Positions 44,772 to 53,823 of a stretch of DNA of 64,000 bases are shown here, piece by piece. Within the stretch, counting starts at the first letter, position 1. Each line of letters opens with the position of its first letter. The DNA comes from Streptomyces albospinus. Lineage in GTDB: Bacteria > Actinomycetota > Actinomycetes > Streptomycetales > Streptomycetaceae. The position numbers and the translations under genes were made by a program. Location: positions 93,171 through 157,170 of the forward strand of contig NZ_BMRP01000013.1 in assembly GCF_014648695.1 (NCBI RefSeq), given 5' to 3'. The notes beneath the pieces are model-generated. The model was given only the letters and a program-made list of their open reading frames with translations. It searched no databases and had not been told where the DNA came from.

Positions 44772-45296
44772 TCAGGCCCGCGTCAGCTTCCGCCGCCTGC
44801 TCAGCAGCACCCCGGTGCGGGCCAGCACCATCGCCAGCGACATGAAGACGAAGGTGTTGGCGTACACGTCCTGTCCACTGAGCTCGTAGTCGATGCTGAA
44901 GGTGACGATCCCCTGGCTGAACCAGTGCTCCGACCCGTACGCGAACAGCACCCGCGAGCTGGAGATGGCGATCCACAGCACCGCGTAGCCGATCCCGCCG
45001 GTGGTGTACACGCTGCCGTCGGCGGCGCGGTCGGCGGGCAGCAGCGCGCCCGCTATCAGTCCGCAGATCACGCCGATGCCGATCCCGGCGAGCTGCATCG
45101 AGATGTCGTTCCCGCCGGTCGGCAGCGAATGCACGAAGAGCCCGATGACCACGGCGACCGCGATCAGGGACCGCAGCATCCGCATGTTGGTCAGCCGCCG
45201 GTGACCGAGGTCGGTGGCGAGGATGATGCCGAGAATCGTCACGCTGGCGATCAGCGCGGTCACGAACGGAGTGAACAACGTCGACGTCGTGTTCAT
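44772..45296 (-). CDS. five- to six-helix membrane protein, unknown family
   Basis: 174 residues with membrane segments at about 9-28, 41-60, 66-86, 96-114 and 141-160. Residues around 115-135 (GSEHWFSQGIVTFSIDYELSG) are amphipathic. The Arg/Lys-rich end (LSRRRKLTRA) is on the cytoplasmic side. I do not recognise a catalytic motif. It is divergent from a sensor kinase gene, so it may be a target or partner of that system. Confidence 0.7.
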   Translation of the reverse strand: MNTTSTLFTPFVTALIASVTILGIILATDLGHRRLTNMRMLRSLIAVAVVIGLFVHSLPTGGNDISMQLAGIGIGVICGLIAGALLPADRAADGSVYTTGGIGYAVLWIAISSSRVLFAYGSEHWFSQGIVTFSIDYELSGQDVYANTFVFMSLAMVLARTGVLLSRRRKLTRA

Positions 45297-45455
45297 GAAA
45301 TGCGAGGTCTCCCCTGGTATTTGGCGCGTGTTCCGCTGCGCCGACGTCCTCGACGCTATGGCCCCACGGCGTCCCCCCGCGTCGACCGACCGTCGGGTCC
45401 GGCTGTCCACCGACCGGTGGACACCGGCCGTCGCCGGGGTGGTAGGACTGGGCGG

Positions 45456-46703
45456 GTGCGCACTCACACCCAGGGGAACGGCGAGGGCCACGCCCCCGAA
45501 GCACGGAACCGCTGGTTCGGCCTCTGGGACGGGTACTTCGCCGTCAGCTACGCCGTCACCACCGTCCTGCTCTTCACCACCGGCGGCGACCCGCTCCGGC
45601 GCGCCCTCGCCATCGGCGCCCTGACCCTGGCCATCCCGTGGTACGCGGCGCTCGGCCGCGGCCTGATGCTGCACGGCCCGGCCGGCCGCACCGCAGGCCC
45701 GCGGCACCTCACCTTCGCCGCCGGGCTCTTCCTCCTCTTCGCCGCGGCCACGGCGTGCGCCATCGGCGGCTCCTTCGCACTGTTCGCCGTCGTCCCGATG
45801 CTGATGATGTCGCTGCCTGCCCCGCCCGCGGTCGCGACGGCCTCACTGGCCAACCTCACACCGCCGGCGGTCGTCTGGCTCACCGGCGGCGACTGGCGCG
45901 CGACGCTGCCGCTCTCCCTCCTCGGCATCGCGCTCTCCGTGCTGCTGGGCCAGTGGATCACCAAGGTGGTCCGGCAGAGCCGGGAGCGGGGCGAGCTGAT
46001 CGCGGAGCTGCACCGCAGCCGCGAGCAGCTCGCCGAGATGTCCCGCCAGGCCGGGATCGCCGCCGAACGCGAGCGGCTGGCACGGGAGATCCACGACACC
46101 CTGGCCCAGGGCCTGACCAGCATCATCACCCTCGTCCAGGCCGCCGAGTCGGAGCTGGCGAGCCAACCGGACCTGGCCGCCCGGCACCTGGCGCTGACCG
46201 GGCGGGTGGCCAGGGAGAGCCTGTCCGAAGCACGGGACTTCGTCGCCGCCCGCACCCCGCCCGCACTGCGCGAGAGCTCCCTGGCCCGGGCGGTCCGCCG
46301 GCAGGCCGACACCCTGTCCGAGCAGACCGGACTGACCGCGCGCTGCACCGTCCAGGGCACCGAACGACCGGTACCGATGCCCGCAGCCGTGGTGCTGCTG
46401 CGGTCCGCACAGGAATCCCTGGCGAACGTCCGCAAGCACGCCGAGGGGGCCCGCACCGTGGCCGTCGCCCTGGCCTACGAGCCGCACACGGTCCGCCTCA
46501 CCGTCACGGACGACGGCGCGGGCTTCGCCGCGGACCAGGACCACGCGGGCTACGGGCTGCGCGGGATGCGGGCCCGCGCCGCGGAGATCGACGGACACGC
46601 TACTGTCGACAGCCGCCCCGGTCAGGGCACCACGATCACGATCACGGTGCCCGCGGACCCGGCGGCCGGGACGGAGCCCGCCGACGGCACGGGCGAGCCG
46701 TGA
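45456..46703 (+). CDS. HisKA_3-type sensor histidine kinase
   Basis: 415 residues from a GTG with TAGGA about 8 bases upstream. Four to six membrane helices fill about 28-165. Then comes a coiled coil (SRERGELIAELHRSREQLAEM), phospho-acceptor His213 in ERLAREIHDTLAQGLTSII and an ATPase domain with SAQESLANVRKHAEG and HAGYGLRGMRARA. The sequence resembles DesK/NarX-type kinases. The response regulator gene follows after 93 bases. Confidence 0.9.
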   Translation: MRTHTQGNGEGHAPEARNRWFGLWDGYFAVSYAVTTVLLFTTGGDPLRRALAIGALTLAIPWYAALGRGLMLHGPAGRTAGPRHLTFAAGLFLLFAAATACAIGGSFALFAVVPMLMMSLPAPPAVATASLANLTPPAVVWLTGGDWRATLPLSLLGIALSVLLGQWITKVVRQSRERGELIAELHRSREQLAEMSRQAGIAAERERLAREIHDTLAQGLTSIITLVQAAESELASQPDLAARHLALTGRVARESLSEARDFVAARTPPALRESSLARAVRRQADTLSEQTGLTARCTVQGTERPVPMPAAVVLLRSAQESLANVRKHAEGARTVAVALAYEPHTVRLTVTDDGAGFAADQDHAGYGLRGMRARAAEIDGHATVDSRPGQGTTITITVPADPAAGTEPADGTGEP

Positions 46704-46796
46704 CCCGGCAGCGCGCCACACGCACCGGGCGACCGGCAGGGCAACAGGCGGCGCAGCAGACGGACAAGGCACAAAGGGACAAGGGCGCGGGGAACG

Positions 46797-47453
46797 ATGA
46801 CGAACCACACGGTGTCCGGCGACGCGGCGGCGGACCGCACGATCCGGGTCCTGCTCGCCGACGACCACCCGGTCGTCCGCGAGGGCCTGTCCGCCATGCT
46901 GGAGTCCGCCCCGGACATCACCGTCGCCGGACAGGCCGCATCCGGCGAGGAGGCAGTGACCCTGGCGGCACTGCTGCGACCGGACATCGTGCTGCTCGAC
47001 CTGCGGATGGGTGGGATGGACGGCGTCGAGGCCACCGGGCACATCCTGCGCCAGGCGCCCGGCAGCAAGGTCGTCATCGTCACCACCTACGAGAGCGACG
47101 CGGACATCCTGCGCGCCGTGGAGGAGGGCGCGGCCGGCTATCTGCTCAAGGGGAGCACCCGGGCGGAACTCATCGACGCGGTACGGGCGGCAGCGCGCGG
47201 CGAGACCGTGCTGACCCCGTCGCTCGCCCCCAAGCTGTTCCGCCCGCGGACGGTGGAGTCCCCACCCCTCTCCGACCGGGAGACCGAAGTGCTGCGGCTG
47301 GTCAGCCAGGGCCTCACCAACGCGGCGATCGGCGCACGGCTGTTCATCGGCGAGGCCACCGTGAAGACCCATCTGCTGCGCGCCTACCGGAAACTGGACG
47401 TGACGGACCGGACCGCCGCCGTCGTGACCGCCCTGGAACGCGGTCTGATCTGA
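46797..47453 (+). CDS. NarL/LuxR-type response regulator
   Basis: 218 residues. The receiver domain has LLADDHPVVREGL, phosphoacceptor Asp67 in VLLDLRMGGMDG, VTTYES and YLLKGST; then a LuxR helix-turn-helix: LSDRETEVLRLVSQGLTNAAIGARLFIGEATVKTHLL. It is the partner of the upstream kinase. Likely target genes are the divergent membrane protein gene or the downstream glycosyltransferase gene, but this cannot be shown here. Confidence 0.92.
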   Translation: MTNHTVSGDAAADRTIRVLLADDHPVVREGLSAMLESAPDITVAGQAASGEEAVTLAALLRPDIVLLDLRMGGMDGVEATGHILRQAPGSKVVIVTTYESDADILRAVEEGAAGYLLKGSTRAELIDAVRAAARGETVLTPSLAPKLFRPRTVESPPLSDRETEVLRLVSQGLTNAAIGARLFIGEATVKTHLLRAYRKLDVTDRTAAVVTALERGLI

Positions 47454-47646
47454 CCGCCTGCCCAGGGCGTCAGCCCGGTTGCGCCGGCGTCAGGGACATG
47501 AGCCGCATCCGCCTCTCCGGGAGGAGCGTCGCCAGCGGGCCCCGGGCTTCCCGTTCCCCCCACGGTGCCGGTCGCGCATGTCGCGGTGGGCCGGTGCCCC
47601 GGGGCAGGCCGAGGCCCGTTCACCGGCACTCGTTAGGATCGGCGGC

Positions 47647-48819
47647 ATGCCCAAACACCTGTTATTCGTGACCCTTGGCGGCCACGGGCACGTCAACCCC
47701 ACGTTGCCCCTGGTCGAGGAACTCGTACGGCGAGGGCACCGCGTGGACTACGCCACCGCCGTGGACCACTCCCACGCGGTCATCGGAGCCGGCGCCCGCT
47801 GGGTGGAACTGCCGAAGCGGGAATGGGGGGCGCCGCCCAGCAGCTTCGGCCCCGAGGCCTTCGGTGAATTCCTGCGCAACCTCTTCGGGACGATGCGGGC
47901 GGCCTATCCGGTCCTGCGCGAGTACTGCGTCACCGAGAAGCCGGACGCGATCTGCTACGACGCGATGAACTGGCCGCCCCGGGTCCTCGCCGAGGAGTTG
48001 GGCCTGCCCGCCGTCCGGACGATACCGAACCTCGCCTCCAACGCGTCGTATTCGCTGTTCGCCAAGTTCCTGGGCGGACTCGGCGAGGAGAATCCGGTGA
48101 TCGCCGCGATGGCCGAACCCTGCGCGGAGTTCTCCGCCGAGTACGGGGTGGCGCTCGACCCGGCGAGCCTGCTGGACGCGACCGAGAAGCTGAACCTGGT
48201 GTTCATACCCCGGGAGTTCCAGTTCGCCGGCGAGACCTTCGACGAGAGCTTCCACTTCCTCGGTCCCTCGCTGGGCAGCCGGGAGCACGCCGAAACGTGG
48301 GCGCCGGCCGACCCCGAGGCCCCCGTGCTCTTCATATCGTTGGGCACGGTCTTCAACGACCGGCCCGAGTTCTACCGCACCTGCCTCGACGCCTTCGGTG
48401 ACGGCCCCTACCAAGTGGCCATGACCGTGGGCGGTTTGGATGTCTCCCTGCTGGGCGACATCCCGTCCAACTTCGATGTCCGGCCGCACTTCCCGCAGCC
48501 CGCCGTGCTCCAACGGGCCGCGGCCTTCGTCTCGCACGCCGGGATGAACTCCACGATGGAGTCGCTGTATTACGGCGTCGGGCTGGTCACCGTCCCGCAG
48601 ATGCCCGAACAGGCCGCCAACGCCGGGCGGGCGGCCGAACTGGGCTGCGGTGAGCAGCTGGACGCCGCCACCGTGACGGCCGAGAAGCTGCGCGAGGCGG
48701 TCGACCGGGTCGCCACCGACCCGTCGATCCGCGCCAACCTCGACCGGATGCAGAAGGTCGTCCGGGAGAGCGGCGGCGCCGCCCGCGGTGTGGATGTCAT
48801 CGAGGAGTACCTCCGCTAG
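47647..48819 (+). CDS. macrolide-type glycosyltransferase (GT1, MGT/OleD-like)
   Basis: 390 residues, GT-B fold. The N-terminal acceptor domain starts HLLFVTLGGHGHVNPTLPL, and the C-terminal UDP-sugar domain has VLFISLGTVFNDRPEFYR, FPQPAVLQRAAAFVSHAGMNS and MPEQAANAGRAAELG, the GT1 signature. This group (MgtA, OleD, OleI) adds glucose to macrolides and other drugs, often for self-protection or detoxification. No macrolide gene cluster is nearby, so it is probably an intrinsic resistance gene. A strong hairpin follows. Confidence 0.88.
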   Translation: MPKHLLFVTLGGHGHVNPTLPLVEELVRRGHRVDYATAVDHSHAVIGAGARWVELPKREWGAPPSSFGPEAFGEFLRNLFGTMRAAYPVLREYCVTEKPDAICYDAMNWPPRVLAEELGLPAVRTIPNLASNASYSLFAKFLGGLGEENPVIAAMAEPCAEFSAEYGVALDPASLLDATEKLNLVFIPREFQFAGETFDESFHFLGPSLGSREHAETWAPADPEAPVLFISLGTVFNDRPEFYRTCLDAFGDGPYQVAMTVGGLDVSLLGDIPSNFDVRPHFPQPAVLQRAAAFVSHAGMNSTMESLYYGVGLVTVPQMPEQAANAGRAAELGCGEQLDAATVTAEKLREAVDRVATDPSIRANLDRMQKVVRESGGAARGVDVIEEYLR

Positions 48820-48860
48820 CGGCTGACGGCGGCTCCGTCCCGCAGCGGCCGAATCGGCCG

Positions 48861-48913
48861 GGGCGACGCCGGACGCGCGGGGGCGCCACCGCCCCGCGCG
48901 CCCGACGTCGCCC
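48861..48913 (+). terminator. long hairpin after the glycosyltransferase gene
   Basis: 23-base arms (48861-48883 and 48891-48913) with only about two mismatches, starting 42 bases after the stop. One of the most stable hairpins in the window. Confidence 0.75.
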
Positions 48914-49069
48914 TTCGTCGGCAAAGTCCGTTGGCGCATTCCGAGTTACCCGTGAGTATCTTTGGCTGATCATCGTCTCACCAGGGCCGATGGCGCCCCC
49001 GTACGCTCCGAACCACCGCACCGGATGGGTGCCACTGTGGCACCGCGGTCAGACCCCGATGGAGCATCG

Positions 49070-50752
49070 ATGGCGCGATCCCGCCGTACCGCCGGCCGTC
49101 CCCGTGACCGGCACCGGACGACAACTGCCGTACTTGTCACGGCACTTGCCCTCAGCGGCAGCCTCGTCACCACCCCGGCGTCAGCCACCTCCCGCCCCGG
49201 CCCGCGGGCCGTCCAGGCCACCGCGCACGCCGCACCGTCCTTCCGCCTGGCCGACATCCCGATGAAGGACGGCACCGTCCTCAAGGCCGATGTCTTCACC
49301 CCCGCACCCGGCACCCCGGGCGCCGACCGGAACGGCCGCCACCCGCTCGTCGTCCAGCCGGCCAGCTGGGGCCAGAACGACCTGGAGTACGTCGCACAGG
49401 GCAGACAACTGGCCGCCGCGGGCTATGTCGCCGTGACGTACACCGTGCGCGGATTCTGGCGCTCCGGGGGGCAGGTCGACGTCGCGGGGTCCAAGGACGT
49501 CGGCGACGTGTCCGGCGTCATCGACTGGGCCCTCGCCCACACCCCGGCCGACCCGCAGCGCATCGGCATGGTCGGGCTGTCCCTCGGCGGCGGCCTCACC
49601 CTCATGGGCGCCGCCTTCGACCCGCGGATCAAAGCCGTGGCCGCGCTCAGCGGTTGGGGAGACCTGGTCGACTCGCTCTACAGCGGGCAGACGCGGCACC
49701 TCCAGGCCGCCGCGCTGCTCCACGCCATCGAGGCGCCCACCGGCCGCCCGAGCCCGGAGTTCTCGCGGATGCTCGCGGACCTCTACGCCGATCGCGACAT
49801 CCCCCAGGTCGTCGCCTGGGCGCACAAGCGGTCCCCGGCCGCGTACGTGGACCGCATCAACGCCCACGGCACGGCCGTCTTCCTGGCCAACGCCTGGGGC
49901 GACAGCATCTTCAACCCCAGCCAGATGACCGCCTTCTATCAGCGGCTGACCGTGCCGAAGCGGCTCGAACTCCGTCCCGGCGACCACGCCACCCAGGAGC
50001 TGACCAGCCTGCTCGGGCTGCACAACGCCACCTGGACCAGCGCCCGCCACTGGCTCGACCAGCACCTCAAGGGCAGCGGCGGGAACGACGACACCGCCGG
50101 GGGGTCGGTGCACCTCCAGGTCAGGCGGAGCGGCGCGGAGGAGAACTACCCGGACTGGCGGGCCGTCAGTTCCCGTACCGCGCACCTGCGGCTGGGCGAC
50201 CCGAACGTCCACGGCACCGGGACGCTCGGCACCTCGACCGCCGGGAGCGGATGGCACAAGGAGGTGGCCGGCGGCACCGACTCGGGCGCGGACGGCGGCA
50301 TCGCCGAACTGTCCGGTGCGCTGGACCAGTTCACCGGCCTGCCGCCGACCGTCCTCGTCCCGCTGCTGCCCCGCAGCTCCGCCGCCGTATGGCAGTCGGA
50401 GCCGTACGCGACGGCGCAGCGGGTACGCGGGGCCGCGCGGCTGCACACGCAGATCACCGCGTCCGCGCCGCAGGGCACCGTCTTCGCCTACCTCTACGAC
50501 GTGGACGCGCTCGGCGTGGGCAAGCTGATCTCCCACGCCCCGCAGAGCTGGTCCGGGAAGACGCCGGGGCGCGCCTTCCCGTTGGACGTCTCGCTCTTCG
50601 CCACCGCCTACGACCTGCCCGCCGGGCACCGGCTGGCGCTCGTCCTGGACACCAAGGACCCGCTGTACGGCGGCCGTACGCCGAAGGGGAGCAGCGTGTC
50701 GTTCGGCGCGACGGCGGCCGGCCCGTCCGAGCTGACCGTGCCGCTGCGCTGA
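49070..50752 (+). CDS. secreted S15/X-Pro-dipeptidyl-peptidase-like hydrolase
   Basis: 560 residues from an ATG with GGAG about 6 bases upstream. An Arg-rich Tat/Sec signal (MARSRRTAGRP to PASA) exports it. The alpha/beta hydrolase domain has VTYTVRGFWRSGG, nucleophile Ser in GMVGLSLGGGLTLMG, Asp near AWGDSIFN and His in PGDHATQE. The C-terminal beta domain (about 370-560) is the jelly roll of CocE/X-Pro peptidases, with FAYLYDVDALG. It probably cleaves peptides or acyl bonds outside the cell. The preceding terminator isolates it from the glycosyltransferase gene. Confidence 0.82.
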   Translation: MARSRRTAGRPRDRHRTTTAVLVTALALSGSLVTTPASATSRPGPRAVQATAHAAPSFRLADIPMKDGTVLKADVFTPAPGTPGADRNGRHPLVVQPASWGQNDLEYVAQGRQLAAAGYVAVTYTVRGFWRSGGQVDVAGSKDVGDVSGVIDWALAHTPADPQRIGMVGLSLGGGLTLMGAAFDPRIKAVAALSGWGDLVDSLYSGQTRHLQAAALLHAIEAPTGRPSPEFSRMLADLYADRDIPQVVAWAHKRSPAAYVDRINAHGTAVFLANAWGDSIFNPSQMTAFYQRLTVPKRLELRPGDHATQELTSLLGLHNATWTSARHWLDQHLKGSGGNDDTAGGSVHLQVRRSGAEENYPDWRAVSSRTAHLRLGDPNVHGTGTLGTSTAGSGWHKEVAGGTDSGADGGIAELSGALDQFTGLPPTVLVPLLPRSSAAVWQSEPYATAQRVRGAARLHTQITASAPQGTVFAYLYDVDALGVGKLISHAPQSWSGKTPGRAFPLDVSLFATAYDLPAGHRLALVLDTKDPLYGGRTPKGSSVSFGATAAGPSELTVPLR

Positions 50753-50816
50753 CGGCCACGGCGGAGGCCGTACCCGGCTGATTCCCCCTGTCCGCGGACC
50801 CGTGGTCGCGGCGCGG

Positions 50817-50907
50817 TCACGCCGGCGCCGCGACCCGGTCCGCGGACAGGGCCTGGTCGAAGACCTGGACGTTCTTGATGCCGCCGGTGAAGAAGCCGAC
50901 CGGCCGG
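50817..50907 (-). pseudogene. LamG/concanavalin-like domain remnant
   Basis: About 30 codons read PVGFFTGGIKNVQVFDQALS-ADRVAAPA and stop. This is the last strand and tail of a LamG/laminin-G-like glycan-binding domain (typical pattern G-x-IDNV-V-DRALS-AEV-AL). It directly follows the chitinase stop on the same strand, so it may be the stub of a lost neighbour or an old fusion domain. Confidence 0.5.
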
Positions 50908-52134
50908 TCAGCAGGCGCCCAGGTCCTGCCAGACCCCCGAGCCGCCGGTGGAGGGAGCCTCGCCCTGCGTCCACCACTTGGCCTTCCAGGTACGGCCGTT
51001 GTACGAGACGGTGTCACCGCCCACGTAGACGGTGCCCGCGCTGTACGCCGCGGCGGTACAACTCCCCTGGCTGGGCGGCGTGGTGGTCGGGGGAGCGGTG
51101 GGCGGCGTGGCCCCGGCGAACTTCACCGAGTACTTGGTGAAGTCGTACGCGCCCTGCGGCACGCTGCTGCACGTGCCGGACGTCTTGCCGTTGTTGTCCG
51201 GCGGGGTGCACTGCCGGTCCCGGTTGACGGACCAGTTGGTGAACCGCGCCATGTGGTGGGAGGTCGCGAAGTCCAGCACCGTCTGGAAGTCCGCCTGGGT
51301 GAAGTTCTCGCCGGTGTCGCTGCGCCCGTTCATCTGCGAGATGCCCTCGTGGGCGTACGCGGTGGCCTCGTCCCAGCCGAACGTGGACCGCAGGACGGCG
51401 TTGAAGTTGGTGAGCGCCGCGGTCTGTGAAGCGGCGCCGTTGAAGCCGCCGTCGAAGGGCATGATGGAGAAGTTGTCCGGGGTGAAGGTCTGGGACTTGG
51501 CTTCGTTGAGCATCTGCTTGCCGAACCAGCCGGTGCCGTCGGCGGTCCCGGCGGTGGTGACGGAGAGGTAGAGGCCGGGGTTCTTCTGCTGGAGGATCTT
51601 GGCGGCCCCGATCTCGTTGTGGATGGCGGCGGAGTCCTCGTACTCCGGCTCCTCCAGATCGAAGTCCAATGCCTTGAGGCCGTACTTGTCGATGACCTGC
51701 TGGTAGGCGGCGGCGGTCGCCTCGGGGGTGCCGCAGCTCTGCCCGAGCTTGGTTCCGTTGTATCCGCCGACGGAGGCGGAGACATCGCCGCCCTTCGCAC
51801 GGATCGCGGAGATCACACCGGCGACCGCGGTGTCCGAGCCGACGGGGCTGTTCCCGTCCCATGTCGGGGAGCAGCCGCCGCCGTTCGGCGCCAGGATGAA
51901 GGCGAGCTGGAACGCCTTGAGGCCGGTGGCGTCCATCACCGCGCCGGCGTCCGGCGGGTCGTTGTCGAGCGGCATGAAATAGGGCGCCGCCGCATACCAG
52001 TTGCTGCCCAGGGCTTCAGGGGCCCGGGGCGCGGTGCTGCCGTGGCCGGCGGCAAGAGCCGTACCGGCCGCCACGAGCGCGACGCAGGCCGCGGAGACGG
52101 CGGCGGCGAGAGTTCCGACATTACGAGGTGGCAC
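50908..52134 (-). CDS. secreted GH18 chitinase-like protein with C-terminal CBM5/12
   Basis: 408 residues from a GTG with GGGAGG at 5-base spacing. Signal peptide to about residue 30. The GH18 barrel has SASVGGYNG and ALDFDLEEPE, which fits the catalytic DxxDxDxE pattern (Glu as the acid), and FSIMPFDGGFNG. A Pro/Thr linker (about 340-357) leads to a CBM5/12 chitin-binding domain: WKAKWWTQGEAPS with AYSAGTVYVGGDTVSYNG. It degrades chitin, or binds it if residues are altered. The upstream region may hold chitinase repeats but none was clear. Confidence 0.85.
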   Translation of the reverse strand: MPPRNVGTLAAAVSAACVALVAAGTALAAGHGSTAPRAPEALGSNWYAAAPYFMPLDNDPPDAGAVMDATGLKAFQLAFILAPNGGGCSPTWDGNSPVGSDTAVAGVISAIRAKGGDVSASVGGYNGTKLGQSCGTPEATAAAYQQVIDKYGLKALDFDLEEPEYEDSAAIHNEIGAAKILQQKNPGLYLSVTTAGTADGTGWFGKQMLNEAKSQTFTPDNFSIMPFDGGFNGAASQTAALTNFNAVLRSTFGWDEATAYAHEGISQMNGRSDTGENFTQADFQTVLDFATSHHMARFTNWSVNRDRQCTPPDNNGKTSGTCSSVPQGAYDFTKYSVKFAGATPPTAPPTTTPPSQGSCTAAAYSAGTVYVGGDTVSYNGRTWKAKWWTQGEAPSTGGSGVWQDLGAC

Positions 52135-52278
52135 ATGTCCTCCCACGATCCGAGGGGGTGGTCCAGACCAATGGCCCACAGAGTGACCCCTGGCCACGGG
52201 TGCGTCAACACTTTGGACTGGACCAGTGTCGAACCGAACTCGCCGTCCCCGTCCCCGTGTTGGCGCGGACCGGCCCGG

Positions 52279-53682
52279 TCACCCGTGGACCAGTGCCCGG
52301 GCGCGGGCGTACCCCTCCCGGATGCGGAGCCCGGCCGAGGCGTCGGCCGGGGCGGCGATTTCCCTGGTCGCGGCGAGTGGCCAGTGCGGCGGCCGGGGGG
52401 TGCCGGCCAGCGCCCAGGCCGCCTGCCGGGCCGCGCCCAGGGCGACGTACTCCTCGGGTTCGGGCACGGTGACCGGCGTCCCGAAGATCTCGGCGGCGAT
52501 CTCGCCGACCACGGGAGCCTTGGCGGCCCCGCCGATGATGAAGACGCGCCGGGCGCTGACGTCTTGGGCGCGCAGCCGGTCGAGCGCGTCGGCCATGTTG
52601 CACAGCATGCCTTCGACGGCCGCGCGGGCGAAGTTCTGCGGGTGCATGTTCGCCGTGCGCAGCCCCGTCAGACTGCCCGCGGCGTCGGGGAGGTTGGGGG
52701 TGCGCTCGCCGCCCAGGTAGGGGAGCAGGACCAGCCCGCCGGCCCCGGGCTCGGCCGCGCGGGCGAGCGGACCGAGGCCGTCGAGCGTGCTGCCGAGCAT
52801 CCGGGCGGTGGAGCTGAGCACCCGGGCGGCGTTGAGGGTGCACACCAGCGGCAGGAAGCGGCCGGTGGCGTCGGCGAAGCCCGCGACGGCGCCGGTGGGG
52901 TCGCCCACCGGATGCTCGGACAGCGCGAAGGCGGTGCCGCTGGTCCCGAGGGAGATCACCACATCGCCCGGCCGGATGCCGAGCCCCAGCGCGGCGCCCA
53001 TGTTGTCGCCGGTCCCCGCTGCCACCAGTGCCCCGTGCGGGGTGCGGCCGGCCGCCTCGTACGGGCCGAGCACGCGGGGCAGTTCGGGGGTGCGGCCGTC
53101 GAAGGCGAGGGCGAGCAGGTCCCGGCGGTAGGCGCCCTCGGCCGGTGACCAGTAGCCCGTGCCGGAGGCGTCGCCCCGGTCGGTGACCGGTTCGGCGGAC
53201 GTGCCGGGGCCGCCGCACAGCTGCCAGGTCAGCCAGTCGTGCGGCAGCAGCACCCGGTCCGTGCGGTCCGCGGCCCGCGGTTCGTGCTCGGCCAGCCAGC
53301 GCAGTTTGGCGACGGTGATGGCGGCGACCGGCACGGTGCCGACCGCCTCGGCCCACTTCTCCGGCCCGCCGAGATCCTCGACCAGGTCGGCCGCGGCCTG
53401 CGCGGACCGGGTGTCGTGCCACAGCAGCGCATCGCGTACCGGCCGCCCGGCCGAGTCCAGGGCCACCAGGCCGTGCTGCTGCCCCGCGACGGCGACGGCG
53501 TCCACCTCCTCCAGGAGGCCGTCGCCCGCTTCGCGGAGCGCCTGCCACCAGACCTCGGGGGCGATCTCGGTGCCGTCGGGGTGGGCGGCGCGGCCCCGGT
53601 GCAGGACTTCCCCGGTGTCGGCGTCGCAGACGACGATCTTGCAGGACTGGGTAGAGGAGTCCACCCCGGCAACTGTGGGCAT
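52279..53682 (-). CDS. xylB: xylulokinase
   Basis: 467 residues, FGGY kinase family. It begins TVAGVDSSTQSCKIVVCDADTGEV, the xylulokinase phosphate-1 loop with its DSSTQS, followed by VAGQQHGLVALD, LLWHDTRSAQAA, GTGDNMGAALGLG and FIIGGAAKAPVVGEIAAEIF. It phosphorylates D-xylulose to D-xylulose-5-phosphate. ATG at 53682 chosen; a TTG 21 bases upstream is also open. It is last in the operon regulator, dehydrogenase, kinase, and the sequence in front is G-rich. Confidence 0.92.
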   Translation of the reverse strand: MPTVAGVDSSTQSCKIVVCDADTGEVLHRGRAAHPDGTEIAPEVWWQALREAGDGLLEEVDAVAVAGQQHGLVALDSAGRPVRDALLWHDTRSAQAAADLVEDLGGPEKWAEAVGTVPVAAITVAKLRWLAEHEPRAADRTDRVLLPHDWLTWQLCGGPGTSAEPVTDRGDASGTGYWSPAEGAYRRDLLALAFDGRTPELPRVLGPYEAAGRTPHGALVAAGTGDNMGAALGLGIRPGDVVISLGTSGTAFALSEHPVGDPTGAVAGFADATGRFLPLVCTLNAARVLSSTARMLGSTLDGLGPLARAAEPGAGGLVLLPYLGGERTPNLPDAAGSLTGLRTANMHPQNFARAAVEGMLCNMADALDRLRAQDVSARRVFIIGGAAKAPVVGEIAAEIFGTPVTVPEPEEYVALGAARQAAWALAGTPRPPHWPLAATREIAAPADASAGLRIREGYARARALVHG

Positions 53683-53741
53683 GACGATGTCGCTTCCGTG
53701 CAACGAGACGAATCAACGGGAGGAATCCACCGGGAATCCGT

Positions 53742-53775
53742 GGGGGGAATCAGCGGGCGGAATGGGCGGAGTGGG
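53742..53775. promoter_or_regulatory. G-rich segment, possible G-quadruplex
   Basis: Four G tracts (53742-53747, 53754-53756, 53764-53766, 53773-53775) with loops of 6-7 bases on the plus strand, in the gap between the dehydrogenase and xylulokinase genes. On the minus-strand mRNA this becomes a C-rich segment before the kinase RBS, so any effect would be at the DNA level. Confidence 0.3.
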
Positions 53776-53823
53776 CGGACTGATCGGCGGAGGGGCGGCA
53801 ACGGTCCGCCGGGGAAGGGGAGT

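Noticed and set aside
47647-48819. Glycosyltransferase as part of a macrolide biosynthetic cluster
   Set aside because: No polyketide synthase, deoxysugar or regulator genes of such a cluster are in the window; a resistance or detoxification role fits better.
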